A stretch of DNA of 64,000 bases from Pararge aegeria (taxonomy: Eukaryota > Arthropoda > Insecta > Lepidoptera > Nymphalidae), in the NCBI RefSeq assembly GCF_905163445.1, contig NC_053197.1, positions 1,178,001 through 1,242,000 on the forward strand, in the 5' to 3' direction. Position numbers and translations under genes: made by a program. Numbering within the stretch: the first letter of the stretch is position 1; every line of letters begins with the position of its first letter. The notes beneath the pieces were generated by a model that saw nothing but the letters and a program-made list of their open reading frames with translations, was not told the DNA's origin and searched no databases. Shown here piece after piece: positions 40,446 to 51,699 of this stretch.

Positions 40446-40907
40446 ATGATTCCAACTAGACTAGCCAACCGGTATAATATAGTGTAATGGTTGAATAGTA
40501 GTGATTAGACTTGGCTTAACACGCGCCCGCGTGTCTTGATACAATATCTATACGCGAAAAGTACACACGGGCGTGTGGCAGAGCTGTTATAGGACATTCC
40601 TCAAATCTTTCCTTTCATAGCGCTCAAGATTTTAGGGATATAGTGAACGATCCCCCATTAACCTGCCGCCGGAAGCCGACCGGTTGTACCGGATGCCGGC
40701 CCGGCGCCATTGTTCAAACTTCCCTCCAAATCACCTTGCGATCTCGTATGAATGGGCATACCTTGTCTTGGTGTACAATAGGTCTAATTGAACTAGGGAT
40801 ATTAGGCTAATTCCAATTCAATTTGTCGATCATTAGCTATAGTAGAGATACCTCATAGATTATGTGTCATATAATGAGTTCAGCGTCTCGAAAGACTCAA
40901 GTTTTTT
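40446..40907. other. No gene; GC patch
   Basis: 40655-40725 is GC-rich (GCCGCCGGAAGCCGACC). No frame, no repeat recognised. Confidence 0.35.
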
Positions 40908-41440
40908 TTTTATTGGAGTTTACTCCTTAAGAATCGATTTTCATATATAAGGCGCCCGGTATGAGGGAGTAAAATCTACTGATGAATGACCTCGTTACGT
41001 TTTCGCTTTGCGACGTTGCATGCCCGGCAACTGTGATGCGCAAACATGCAAGGTCGCTTTCGTTTAATTAACTTATTTTTCCTACTTAAGTTACCAAGGA
41101 AACCGAATATTATCTAGGTAAAGAACCAAACACATAAATATATGGGACAGAGTGAGATAGAAAACATTATACATTTTTTTCCTATTCTTGTTACCATGGA
41201 AACTAAATAATAAACATAACATTTATTCTTATAGTTCTGATACTCTACATCCACCTCAATCTCCCGTAGGCTACTTTTAAGAAGTTACACTTCCGCCGTG
41301 TGTGAATGAATTGCACAGGATTTTTAATTTACCCTTTCATATGGTATTAATTTTTATTCAGCTAAATAACCTCTTTTTGTGTAAGTTTCGACAGTCGTAC
41401 TTAAGGAGTAAACTCCAGTCGTGCGTCGTAGCTGACACAC
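40908..41440 (-). repeat. Rep-N copy 2, longer
   Basis: 41096-41440 is the reverse complement of 15001-15346. Further left at 40915-40932 TGGAGTTTACTCCTTAAG appears again, inverted relative to 41398-41415, giving an inverted pair about 480 bp apart. May be the ends of one element. Confidence 0.65.
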
Positions 41441-41454
41441 ACTTTTTATTCCAC

Positions 41455-41720
41455 TACAAGTTGAACTGACTGCAATCTCACCTGGTGGTAAGCGATGATG
41501 CAATCTAAGATGGTAGCGGGATAACCTGTTAGGGAGTATGATAGTCATATATATAATAGCCTCATCGAGTTCTACGCGGCGATCGCACCAGAACACTAAA
41601 TCGCTTAGAGGTACGCCTTTGTCGGTAGGGTGGTAGCTAGCCACGGCCAAAGCATCCCACCAGATACCAGACCAGGGAAAATTCAGAAATTATAAATTCC
41701 CAAATTTTCCCTGCTACTCC
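41455..41720 (-). mobile_element. SINE-1, head missing
   Basis: TGACTGCAATCTCACCTGG, GGTAGCGGGATAACCTG, AATCGCTTAGAGG and GAAAATTCAGAAATTATAAA in reverse order. 41721-42204 holds nothing recognised. Confidence 0.72.
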
Positions 41721-42639
41721 GTATACAGACAGATACATGATAATGATGATCAAGTAACATTTAAAAAAAAAGAATCATATAGTTTTTCAGTTATTAAACA
41801 GAATTTTCAACTTTTGTGTGCAGTTCTTTCTTCATTGGTTTTAATATTGGCGACCATGTGCTACATACCCTTTTTTGGATCTTGGCCAAAAGCGTAAGTT
41901 AGTTCTTTATTTTATTCTCTTAAACAACTGTATATTACACTGGAATATTTGAAATGTTTCTCAACTTTTCTTCGGACACAGCTGCGATATAAACAGATTC
42001 GATTCTCAATTTATTAACTCCCAAAGTCAATAAGATCGAATCATAAAGTTAGTAGAGCCATACTTTTCCTGTAGAAAACGAAAATTATAGGATTTTGGAT
42101 TCAATTTATTAATTTTGGACGTTTTGAAGTTTACTAACGATAAGTCACTCAAATTCTAACACAAAAATCTATATTTGAAAAAGGTACTACACACCTATAT
42201 ATATTTTGTATATAAACCTAAGATAGTAGCAGGCTAACCTGTAAGGGAGTATGGTAGTCATACCCCTGATAAGTTTCTACGCGAGATTGCACCGAAACAC
42301 TAAATCGTCTAGCGGCTCGTCTTTGTCGGTAGGGTAACTAGCCAGGGGGGCTTAGTCGGGTAACTTCCACGTGGTGCTCCCTGGGTACCAGTCAATAATC
42401 TATCGACTCGTCGATTGGTTATTGAATGGTAGCGAATAGCGTGTCCCTCTGATCTGCAGAGGGCACAATAGACGGAGCAAGGACGGGTTTAGTGTGTACT
42501 TGCACTTTGTTGCCTAGCCACCGTCGGACTTGTATTCCCGTACTGGGGCGTCACGGTCATGTTTGTGGTCACGGTCGGCCTATATGGGACCGAGGGTCTT
42601 GCCTTAACCGGTCGGACTGCGAGGAAGAAAACCTCTATA

Positions 42640-42933
42640 AAAAAACACCCCGAACCCCAAGCGGCGGCGCACCGCGAGGGGATGCATGGCATCACTGGAG
42701 TGCACCATGCTAGAGCAGAGAGCCGGGCGAGGGGGATACGGCCGGCTTTGAATATGGTAAGTCAGTTTCAGCGAATGGCTGCACGAAGGATGCGGGACCG
42801 CTGGAAAGTGAGCCTAGCGGATGCTCTCTATGGCAAACGCACCATAGAGGCCATCTGCTCGGTCTTGGGCCAGTGGGCCGGTCGAAGGCTCGCTCGAATG
42901 GGTCGCTCTCCTTCCAGCTGGTACAGGTTATGA
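42640..42933 (+). pseudogene. R1-like ORF2 C-terminal part, upstream frame
   Basis: Reads LNMVSQFQRMAARRMRDRW and GKRTIEAICSVLGQW, R1-like region after RT. The frame is lost at about 42890-42915, where the next frame takes over. The open frame reaches left to 42559, but similarity there is unclear. Confidence 0.55.
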
Positions 42934-43355
42934 CAGGCCATGGCTGCTTCGGTCATTACCTTTACCGAGTCGCAAGGAGAGAACCGACCCCGTTGTGCTA
43001 TGAGTGCGGTGCTGCGGACGACACGGCTCAGCACACCCTTGAGGGGTGCAGCAAGCGGGGTCCCCAGCGCCGCACTCTAGTAGCGGCCATCGGCGGGGAC
43101 CTCTCGCTGCCCAGTGTAGTGCTTGCCATGCTGAGCAGCGAGAGCGCTTCGTTAGCCGTGCCCGACTTCTGCGAGGACGTGATTTCGCAGAAGGAGGCCG
43201 CGGAGCGGGTGCGTGAAGAGGCTCCAGACGCGCATCCGCTCCGGCGTAGACGAGTGGGAAGAAGACGGCGCCAATTTGAAGCCAGCCAGCTTCTCTTGCC
43301 TTCACAAGCTTCCTTGGCTAGCTACCGGCGCTTCACAAGCTTCTCTACGATCTGA
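42873..43355 (+). pseudogene. R1-like ORF2 C-terminal zinc-finger part
   Basis: From about 42910 it reads VMTGHGCFGHYLYRVARRE, then the finger CYECGAADDTAQHTLEGC (C-2-C-8-H-4-C), typical of R1-clade LINE proteins. IGGDLSLPSVV and FCEDVISQKEAAERV follow. The finger is intact, but the frameshift before it and the missing RT make the copy inactive. Confidence 0.75.
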
Positions 43356-43765
43356 GGTGGGTTTAAGCTGTCCTGATCCCTTCCTAGCTAGCGCGGGAGC
43401 CCCAACATTCGGTTGGGGTGGTTGGTTGGACGTCCGGGAGGTATACAACGGGTTCCCCGAGCGTCTAACAAAGCCAACAAGAGGGACATGCCTTGTTGGT
43501 TTTTAGTTCGGGTAAGGGGGTATCCCTTTAGAGGGGGGAGTCCCATGTAATCTCCGTCCTGCCCAATGGTCGGAGGTAGCAATTAAGTTTTTCCACCAAA
43601 AAAAAAAAAGGTAACTAGCCATGGGCAAAGCCTCCTACCAGACCAGAACTGGGAAAATTCAGAAATTATAAATTCCCAAATTCTCCTGGCGGGAAACGAA
43701 CCCGGGACCTCCTACTTAAATTCACAGCGCTCACCTCTGCGCCAGGGAGGTCGTCAAAACTTGTT

Positions 43766-44098
43766 CTAATTGCCAGATTTTTTCGTTGTCATTGCATTTC
43801 TAAACAACGCATAACAGTTACATAAAATGTAACTGAGTTTTAAAGCTTGATAAAATCCGAATCCCGCACCACGTTGGTCTAATGTGAAAACTTAGTCGTA
43901 GATACCAACAAATTCTTTCATTACGAGAGGATGAAATTAAGTGATGCCATAAAACATTTCCCAGTGTCTAATGACAAAAACTTTGCGCGACTCACTTAGA
44001 GACACCCAAGTTACTACAGACATCAGACTAGACACGTCTTTTCACCATCATCTCAACCGAACTCCTGGATTTTGTTTTTAGTGTAAGTATTAATTGAT
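43766..44098. other. No recognised feature
   Basis: AT-rich, unassigned. Confidence 0.35.
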
Positions 44099-44099
44099 T

Positions 44100-44380
44100 G
44101 TAGCAGATAGCCCAACTGATGGTATGGTTGGTTTTCGAATCCCTGCACGCACCTCTAAGTTAATTAAGTTATGTGCGTTTTAAGCAATCTAAATATCACT
44201 TGCTTTATCGGTGCAGGTAGAAATCTTGAGGAAGCCTGCATAACTCAGAGTTCTACATAATGTTCGCAAAGGTGTGACGTCCACCAATCCGCACTGCGTA
44301 ACCCCTTCTCGTTGTTGAAGGAGACCCGTGCCCTGTAGTGGGCCTTTAATGGGTTGATATGATGATGATGATGATAACCT
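44100..44380 (+). mobile_element. SINE-3, near full length
   Basis: A-box-like TAGCCCAACTGATGG, B box GGTTTTCGAATCCC, tail GGGCCTTTAATGGGTTGATATG and (GAT)n. Confidence 0.75.
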
Positions 44381-44797
44381 GATAGTTTAAATTTGTATTA
44401 GTCAAAAAATATATTAATACCGTCCGGTAGTTTTGGTATCTACTTATTAGATACACAGTAAAAAATCTTTCCCTGTTATAATATTAGTTTAGTCGCCGTT
44501 GTTCTAAGAAAATATAGTTAGTATACACCTACACTTATCTTATGTTTGCGCATACTCTGAAATAAAAGTGATAATATCACGTACGGTTTTCATTTGTTCA
44601 CGTCTCTTCAACTTTCAGTTGTCGTTCTTATATTTCATAAGACTAATAAAATATTTTATGTTATACCTCTCCGTACTGTACCAACCTAACTTTTCATATA
44701 AATGATAGAAGCGTGCCACTTTACAAAAGTTATCTTATAAAAGCGTAACATACCACCTAGAACTAATTTACCACCATTATCGAGAGATTGAAGGTAA
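44381..44797. other. No recognised feature
   Basis: AT-rich, unassigned. Confidence 0.35.
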
Positions 44798-45065
44798 TCT
44801 ATACTTATAATAAAACTGTAACTGGAAGATTTCTGTACATTTAAAATATTTTAAAAATTTTGACCGGGGGATACTTATAATGGATACTGAGTCTAAAACA
44901 GATTTTTATTTAATTTTTGTCTGTCTGTCTGGCTGTCTGTCTGTATGTCCGGGCATCACGTCAAAACTACTAAACGGATTGAAATAAAATTTGGTACAGG
45001 GGTAGCTGATATCCCGGGTCAATCGGGATACTTTTTATCCCTCTTGTTTTATCGGCACAATAATC
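44798..45065 (+). mobile_element. Rep-P copy 2 (possible Helitron-like)
   Basis: A|TCTATAC start, AAACTGTAACTGGAAGATT, TTTTGACCGGGG, a TGTC microsatellite and GGGGTAGCTGAT. The 3' end is undefined. Confidence 0.55.
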
Positions 45066-45239
45066 GTAACATATTTAATTAAGTTTAGCATATAGTTTAG
45101 TTTATAATTTAATTAGTATTTCAAAATTCGCTTCGATCATCATTCCTGCTTAACTGGAAAATACCAGCTGTATTTTGGTGGGCGGTATGTTCGCTCCGCG
45201 TATATGTTCAACTTTTAAAAATCATTCAAATTAAGTTCA

Positions 45240-45960
45240 CTCTATTTGTATAGTATCGTTTTTATTCGCAATCTGGTCTAGCCAATGGCAGAGCTCGCTT
45301 CCCGAGCCTACGGTTGTACACGAATGCTCATTGGCCCCAGCCGAATTGAGTTGAAAAGTTACTATCGACGCGAACGTAGAAAAACCACGCTGCTAGTTCG
45401 AAAATGACTAGAATTTGATCTCCTGTTATTCCCGCTATCGTAGTAGACAACATAATTCAAGTTAATTCGCCCCTGTGAAGTTGTTGTGCAGTGTGTGAGT
45501 GGAGTGTGGATCCAAATCATCAGATTCTCCAGGCAGCATTGCCACGTGCTGTCTTGTCTCCCATACAATCGAAATACGACCAAACAGATCTCGGTCTGGA
45601 TCGCCTCGGTACGACCGGTAAGTATCTGCTTGTTGCTTAGACCAGTGCCTAACATTTGAAGAGTAGAACCTGCCCGTTTTACATCGGTGGAACATCCAAT
45701 CGAAATTCGCGTTCTAAACCCAGAGTGACGTCACCGGATCTCCACGGCAAGATTCGTGTCGTCACACGTTGTATATGCTGAACTTGTAATGGACCTCCTT
45801 GGAGCAGCGTGCACTTCGAGGCAAGCGTACAGTTTACAACTCCTTTCTTGTAACACCGGACAGGCACTGACAATTTTTTCAGAATATTCCAAAATCCAAC
45901 AGCTCTTAGCGCAAAATTTCCTTGCAGGAATCGAACTCTTTGTTAAGCCGTGCATAGGTA
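45240..45960 (+). promoter_or_regulatory. Candidate promoter and first exon
   Basis: A GC-richer block between AT-rich flanks. It holds ATTGG boxes, a strong donor-like GGTAAGTATC (GT at 45618-45619) and a perfect TGACGTCA palindrome at 45726-45733. Short minus-strand frames here have no recognisable domain. It could be the 5' end of a host gene or an unknown repeat. I see no downstream exon. Confidence 0.25.
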
Positions 45961-46013
45961 TGAGTATAATCAAAAGTTATTTTTTTAACCATGCGAAAAT
46001 AGCTATCGCTTGA

Positions 46014-46105
46014 TGTCGTCTGTTCATCTCGTTAGTCGACCAACGCTATGTTTACCGGTGCTAGTACACCATTCCAGCACCTTTGGACACCTTGGGTTTT
46101 TCCGA
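46014..46105 (-). mobile_element. RTE-like LINE scrap
   Basis: The minus strand reads KVLEW, VGRLTR and TDDIK with a stop: RTE protein end, decayed. CCGGGGGTTTTTAGTGGG at about 46150 is a further repeat-like phrase. Confidence 0.55.
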
Positions 46106-46199
46106 TCGGTAGGTTACGGAGCCACCAAATATGTACTGAGGCCGGCTACCGGGGGTTTTTAGTGGGTAAAAATCCCACATAACCCGAATTCTTATAGAG

Positions 46200-46935
46200 T
46201 CGGGTATCTTTTTTAAGTAGATTTCCCCCCCGTTAACAAAAAAAAAGGTAAGGTGGTAAGTAGTAGAGGCCGAAATCTTCATATAAAATCTAAGATAAGG
46301 CAGATACGGATATACATGGAAATGCTGTCTGTGCACATCATTCGGATGTTACACATAGTTTCGCGCTTCAATTACAAACTTTGAAGATTAAGGTTCGGTT
46401 TGAATTTGGTAGAACACATCTGACATTTGGGGATTAAAGTTAAATCCCCAGTGGGTGTTAACTACTAAGGTTATCGCATAAATAAGTCGACTCACTCGTT
46501 AATAGCGATAGTAGTATGACCCTGACATGCAAATTAACTTATACAACGTAACGTAATTACGAAACAATTTTGAAGGGTGTATAGGTATATTTCATAAGGA
46601 ATCACCCTGTTAAAATATTAAATCAAAAGAAGCAGATTTATGTTTACATACACACTGATTAAAAACATTTCAAGTGTTTACGTATGACAGCCCCGCCCCA
46701 TTGAAGATAAAAGACTGACTTTACAAGATTTGAATGTGATCTTAGGGCTGTATTTTATTTCTTTCAGTAAAACTAGGGCAGTGGTTTACTCAAAAACAAT
46801 TAGGTTTTCGGTTTTACTGATAAATCTGAGAGACAGTACATAAATGATACATTTTGTACTGATCAGTGGAAAACCACCAATAAACAAAGCAACGCTACAA
46901 CAAGGTAGGGAATGCAAGGAACTCGTCCATTATTA
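46200..46935. other. No recognised feature
   Basis: AT-rich, unassigned. Confidence 0.35.
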
Positions 46936-46939
46936 TGAC

Positions 46940-47290
46940 AATTAAGCTTAATTTGCTATACTTAGTCCGCAAAAAGCAGGAGAATCTGTATGCAATTTAT
47001 AATTTCTTCAATCCTAATACTCCACACCAAACAGATCTTCGGCAATGTACCCTCTCCGAACGTTTCGCTCCGAAACCGGAGCATCCTCAGGAGATGATGA
47101 CTTTACAATGATTCATTGTAAAGTAGAGTGTACATTACCGAAGATCTGTTTGGTGTGGAGTATAAGGATTGAAGAAGTTATAAATTACACCATACAGATT
47201 CTTCTGCTTTTCGCGGACTTTGGAAATTGAGCTTAATTTTCATAATATATCATGGATTTCCGCAAAGTAACGCCTGCTTCTATCCAATAA
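46940..47290 (+). mobile_element. FB foldback element, best copy
   Basis: The left arm 46940-47106 folds onto the right arm 47116-47235: TTAAGCTTAATTTGC, GGAGAATCTGTATG, TTCTTCAATCCTAATACTCC and AGATCTTCGGCAATGTAC all reappear inverted. The centre is ACTTTACAAT/ATTGTAAAGT. The extra segment with CGCTCCGAAACCGGAGC exists only in the left arm. The right flank CCGCAAAGTAACGCCTGC also belongs to the family. Confidence 0.78.
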
Positions 47291-47415
47291 AGGAATTCGT
47301 CGTGCAAAATGCCGCCCTGCGTCCATCAACCTGAGGTGTAGGTGTATCCTCTCTTCAGATCAGAACACAACATTGCAACAATGCCGCTTAGCGGCAGAAA
47401 TAAGCGGCAATATGA
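47291..47415 (+). repeat. Rep-F fragment
   Basis: CCGCCCTGCGTCCATCAACC, CATTGCAACAATGCCGCTTAG, CGGCAGAAATAAGC. Confidence 0.65.
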
Positions 47416-48660
47416 GCGGAAGAATAATCACTATATAAGCTTGCATTGAGATAGAAGTACAATATTTTTGTATTTAACACAGGCAATGTTAGCTGCCAGC
47501 TGCTAGTAAAGTCATAGTTTTCAATTTATTTCGCAAAAACTAAATTTATTAAAATTGCAAACGCTATCGAACATCAATTAAAACGGGGAAATTCTCGATC
47601 ACCGAATTGAGATCGAATTTATTTGTGACAGTTCATTCAATTAAAAACTTCAGTGCGATTTATTATTTTAACCGCTCATCCGTGGATTTGCAGACCCGAT
47701 AATTTGGTTAGCTTCGGATTAATCATTATTACCATACAATGAAAAGATTTCCTAGAATATAAACTTGAATAGTTGATGGATACGGATTCCAACCTATGAT
47801 TTCATGTTCATAGACATTTTCTTACCACTGCTAAAAGTGCTTTCAATATACCTTGTGGTGAAAAAAAAACGCGCCTGCTCTTTGATGATAGCAATATTTA
47901 TTTACGAAGATAATGCTATAACATATTCATAGTCACCAATGCCCAAAATAATTCCGATTGACAACGTAATAACTGTATAAATTAAATTTAAAATAAGAAA
48001 CTCCCATACGTTATAATTCTTTAGGTCCTAGGTACCAGTCATCACCCTAATTTCATCATCACCCCCATCGATTCGGACATTGATAAGCCAAAAATATAAT
48101 TTCCAAGTTGCTAGTTCGTACTTAGAAGTACCATACCAATAATGAGAGAAAAAATATAATTCGTCATTTGGACATGTTGGAAAGGTTTACAGTAACATCT
48201 TTAAAGTAAGTAAATATCAAAATATACCTACCTACCCCACACCTAAGTAAAATAACATCAACAATTTTAAGTGCACGCAAGAATTTCATCACAACATAAT
48301 AATAATAACATCACGTAAATGCTGCGAGTAGCAAGAGGGCTCGCCACTGAGCCTGGATCAAAACTTAATTAAAATCCTACAAAATGCAAGGCCTTTGTAG
48401 AAAACGCCATCTGAGAGATTCCTTAATAATAAGCCTTAAAATAACACGTTCAAGGATCTTTTTTGTATGCAATGTAATAATTGTTTGAATAATTTAATAA
48501 TTAACTTAGTCAAGCCGCTTTTCCGGTGTTTAGCGAGTCTGTTTGCTATTCTGACCTAGTAGACGAAATCTGATTTAGGAAGAGTTAAAAGCTGAAAGAT
48601 GTCATAGCAAGCAAATCTTTCTCAAGCAATGGTCGTATTCATCATAATCATCTCATCAAC
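47416..48660. other. Apparently unique AT-rich DNA, no gene
   Basis: No frame above background, no repeat family, no tRNA boxes. Confidence 0.4.
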
Positions 48661-48661
48661 C

Positions 48662-48918
48662 CATTAAATAAATAAATAAATATACTACGACCATTCACAC
48701 ATCGTTATCTAGCCACAAAGTAAGTGTAGCTTGTGTTACGGGTACTAAGATTACTGATAAATATTTTTATAAATAATATACATAAATACTTATAATATAC
48801 AGATAAACACCCAGACACATTAATGTTGATTACACAAACATGTTCCAGTTGTGGCAATCAAACCCACGGCCGTGGACTCAGAAAGCACGGTCGCTGCCCA
48901 CTGCGCCAGTGTTCCGTC
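48662..48918 (-). mobile_element. SINE-2, full length
   Basis: (AAAT)n, the body in reverse, head ending CACTGCGCCAGTG. The B box is slightly altered (GGTTTGATTGCC on the minus strand). Confidence 0.8.
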
Positions 48919-48949
48919 ATTACCAGTCTATTAAAGGAGACGGGTCTCG

Positions 48950-49092
48950 TGCACGGGAAATAGGAGAAGTTTATATTATTTCCACTTGTGCGTCAGTGCT
49001 CTGATAGTTGATAAAGCTGTGGGAGAATTTTTATCCTTTCCCCGGGGAGAAAATTGTCTAATGCTAGCCGTGCAATGGAAGGTTGTGAATCT
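48950..49092 (+). repeat. Rep-T copy 2
   Basis: CACTTGTGCGTCAGTGCTCTG, AAAGCTGTGGGAGAA, ATGCTAGCC. Followed by a small GGTTGT/ACAACC stem. Confidence 0.6.
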
Positions 49093-49317
49093 ACAACCAC
49101 ACGGGATCCAGTCCGCGCACTAAACAATGAAACTGTTGCGACTTCAATTAATCTCGCTTATTAGAAAACTTTAATACATTGTTTAAACTTGTGTTAGAGC
49201 AACTTCAAATAAGGATCAAACAACAAGCGCGTTTAGAATTACCTACGGGATCTTATATCACAAACGATCTTTGTTTGTACCTAAGGTTTGATAACTTCGC
49301 AAGGGTATTTCCAGTAG

Positions 49318-49342
49318 TAGATAGATAGATAGATAGATAGAA
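49318..49342. repeat. (GATA)n microsatellite
   Basis: About six GATA units. Confidence 0.9.
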
Positions 49343-49469
49343 TAACATTATTGCAATAAAACACAATGAAAATTTTTTTATTTCTCCGTGGCACATGAGC
49401 GCACAAAAAGCAGTATTAGTAGGTTCAAAGCTTTATAGAATTATATTAGCCAGCTGTGGATGGCTACAT

Positions 49470-49790
49470 CATCATCAAATTCAAATTCAAAATTTCTAAA
49501 ATTTCTTTATTCATGTAGATCTATCACAGGCACTTATGAAGCGTTCATATATATGTAAGGCGATGGTGATAACTTCGTTCGCCAACTTAAACCTAAATCT
49601 ACGAGGGTTCCACACGCGCCCTGGTCTAAGAAGAGCCCACCACAAACTAAACCGGGTTTTTTTTTTGTTATCACCATCCCACAGTAAATTTAAGCTATGA
49701 AGCGAGAGCAATACACATCCAAGCTTTTTTATCGTTTATTTAATCCTTAATATTATAATAGGATTTTTATGTAAGCTTACTTTTTATATC
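49470..49790 (-). mobile_element. LINE-C-like 3' end
   Basis: AAATTCAAATTCAAAATTTC, GGCACTTATGAAGCG, GCGCCCTGGTCTAAGAAGAG, CATCCAAGCTTTTTTATCG in reverse. The tail differs from (TTTGAC)n copies, so it may be a sister family. Confidence 0.65.
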
Positions 49791-49794
49791 ACAT

Positions 49795-49918
49795 CAACTC
49801 ATTACCGGGTTACTTCAGAGCACGGATCTCCTCCCAAAATTAGAAGCGGTTAAGGCCGTAGTACACCACGCTGGCCCAGTGAAGATTTGGTGGACTCCAC
49901 ACGCCTTTGAGTACTTTA
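49795..49918 (-). mobile_element. SINE-3 tail scrap
   Basis: CATTACCGGGTTACTTC, AGAAGCGGTTAAGGCCG, CACCACGCTGGCCCAGTG. Confidence 0.65.
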
Positions 49919-49984
49919 TGAAATCGCGCGAAAGTTTACGATTGTAGAGTATGGAATCGAAAGAGCGCCATCTATTGGCAATAC

Positions 49985-50230
49985 TGGTAAACAGTGTATT
50001 TGTTTATAGTCACCATTGTCGGACCTAGCAGATGGCTCACATTGGCAAAGTGACATTTCACAGGGCTTGCAAGAAGGCATCTCCTTTTGTCCTTTGCCCT
50101 TCAATTCGCGTAGCTTCATGTGCCTATAAATACACCGTCAAGCACGCCCTTCACACCGGAACACCGCGTTTCAACAATGCCGCTTAGCGGCAGTACGAGA
50201 TCTGTCACAAAAAGCTCTATTAATACTAAA
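49985..50230 (+). repeat. Rep-F copy, degenerate
   Basis: CATGTGCCTATAAATACACC, CAACAATGCCGCTTAGCGGC, GAGATCTGTCACAAAAAGC. 50231-50639 holds nothing recognised. Confidence 0.6.
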
Positions 50231-50639
50231 AAATATATCACGCAATGCACAATGTTACTTCCGCAAAACTAATAATAGTTCGTATAGAGAAGCGAAACTT
50301 CTCTTATTGGAAATCGTTTGAAAATAATAAGTATAAAAATATGGAATCGCAGAAAACTTTTAAAAGATGGATCATCTCGGGGAATATGCGGTGGAACTTT
50401 GCGATTGCCATAAATCTGTTATGTTAAGGCTCATAAAGCTCGGACCATACACGTGTCCACATCCCATGTTGGGAACTAAAACGCGACCTAATATGCTACG
50501 TGGCCGCTCAGTTCCAACTTTATCAGTTCCAACGCACTTTTAATACACTATAATTTATAAAAACTAAAGTAATTACCCTAAATTTACAACAGTATTTTTT
50601 ACTTTAAAATAAAACTTTGTTTTTTCACTGATGAAGATT

Positions 50640-51065
50640 TTGTTTTTGACGTAACAACGTCTTATAATTCTATGGAGCCGGCTGCACGCACGAAATAACA
50701 TGACGTATGCGACGTTACCTCGCTCTGAGGCGTTCCATTCAAGGCTTGAAGTGCAAGCGAGAGCGCGGAACGAGCGGCCTCCGCGTTCGACATCTGTCTC
50801 TCTCCTACAATAATACATTTACATGTTTTCGGCAAGGATGAAGTGCAGTGAAAAGTGAATGTGGTGTCAATTGTATTATAAATTAATATAATTTTAATTA
50901 AAAAATAATTTTAATTTACAATATAATTATAATTGTATTATAATTACCTATACAAATTAAAATTTTCTTTTGAATAATGCAACCATTCCATCAGTATTTT
51001 TTTACGACGTTGTCACGTTCAACTATCGTCAGTAAGCCGACTTTACAGACAACCAATTTTTTTGC
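50640..51065 (+). repeat. Left arm of a large inverted repeat
   Basis: Matches the reverse complement of 53905-54412. Markers: GGAGCCGGCTGCACGCACG, CTGAGGCGTTCCATTCAAG, GACATCTGTCTCTCTCCTAC, CATGTTTTCGGCAAGGATG and, at the right end, GACGTTGTCACGTTCAAC. TGACGT-ACAACGTC-like motifs lie at both ends of the unit, suggesting terminal inverted repeats of a DNA transposon. Confidence 0.75.
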
Positions 51066-51074
51066 TATGTTATG

Positions 51075-51240
51075 TGCGTTTTAAATATAAAATTTAAATA
51101 TAACTTTGCTTTGCCTTTGACTTTGCTATTTCTGCATAATGCTCTGAAAGGCGCGTGAAGTCTACCAAATCACACTTGGCGAAAGTTGTGGACTAAACCT
51201 AATCCCTTCTAAGACAGAGAAGAGACCTGATCTTAAGCTG
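51075..51240 (+). mobile_element. SINE-3 fragment, degenerate
   Basis: TGTGCGTTTTAA, CTGCATAATGCTCTGAAAGG, AATCCCTTCTAAGACAGAG in family order. Confidence 0.5.
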
Positions 51241-51332
51241 TTTATTTTATATCAACACATACGTTATGGAATGTTTATATAATTTATATAAATTATCTTT
51301 TGTGGTCTGATTTCGGTTAGTATCTACTGAGT

Positions 51333-51411
51333 AGACCGTAAATAATGTTAGGGAGTAAATGTATCATAATATCTAATGTTTTTATTTTCGTTCTAACATT
51401 ATTTACGGTCT
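51333..51411. repeat. Perfect 19 bp inverted repeat, 41-base loop
   Basis: AGACCGTAAATAATGTTAG at 51333-51351 and its exact complement at 51393-51411. Confidence 0.8.
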
Positions 51412-51699
51412 GTATTGAATTCATTTTATTTGCTAGTACAAAAATGAATGTTTGTTTTATGAAGGAATGAGTTCGGTCCGGCGCGGCGCCACGAATTGTT
51501 ATTTTCACCGGACAAAATAAATATAGGAGTTTATATTTTGTATTTCGTATCGCTTTTTAGTCAAAAATGTTTTATATTTGTTATTTATCGATAGCTTACC
51601 TATAAAGAATACAAAAACGTCAGCACATGTCGCAGCCTGTTCGTGAAAACCCGTGAGCTAGGGTCTGAAAATCAGCGTTCCAGTATTCCTTGTCAGGTA

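Larger units (their letters stand above)
42345..43609 (+). mobile_element. R1-clade LINE, 5'-truncated, poly(A), 12 bp target duplication
   Basis: A 1265 bp insertion bounded by GGTAACTAGCCA (42333-42344 and 43610-43621), ending in poly(A) at about 43598-43609. Carries the carboxy-terminal coding end in two frames and a GC-rich 3' UTR. Its GC content stands out from the AT-rich host. Confidence 0.85.
42205..43765 (-). mobile_element. SINE-1 split by an R1-like LINE
   Basis: The tail half is at 42205-42344 and the head half at 43610-43765, joined by the duplicated GGTAACTAGCCA. Head A box TGGCGCAGAGG and B box GGTTCG read on the minus strand. Confidence 0.85.

Noticed and set aside
42873..43355. 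A host zinc-finger gene (CYEC..HTLEGC)
   Set aside because: The motif and its context match the carboxy-terminus of R1-clade LINEs, inside a bounded insertion with poly(A) and target duplication.
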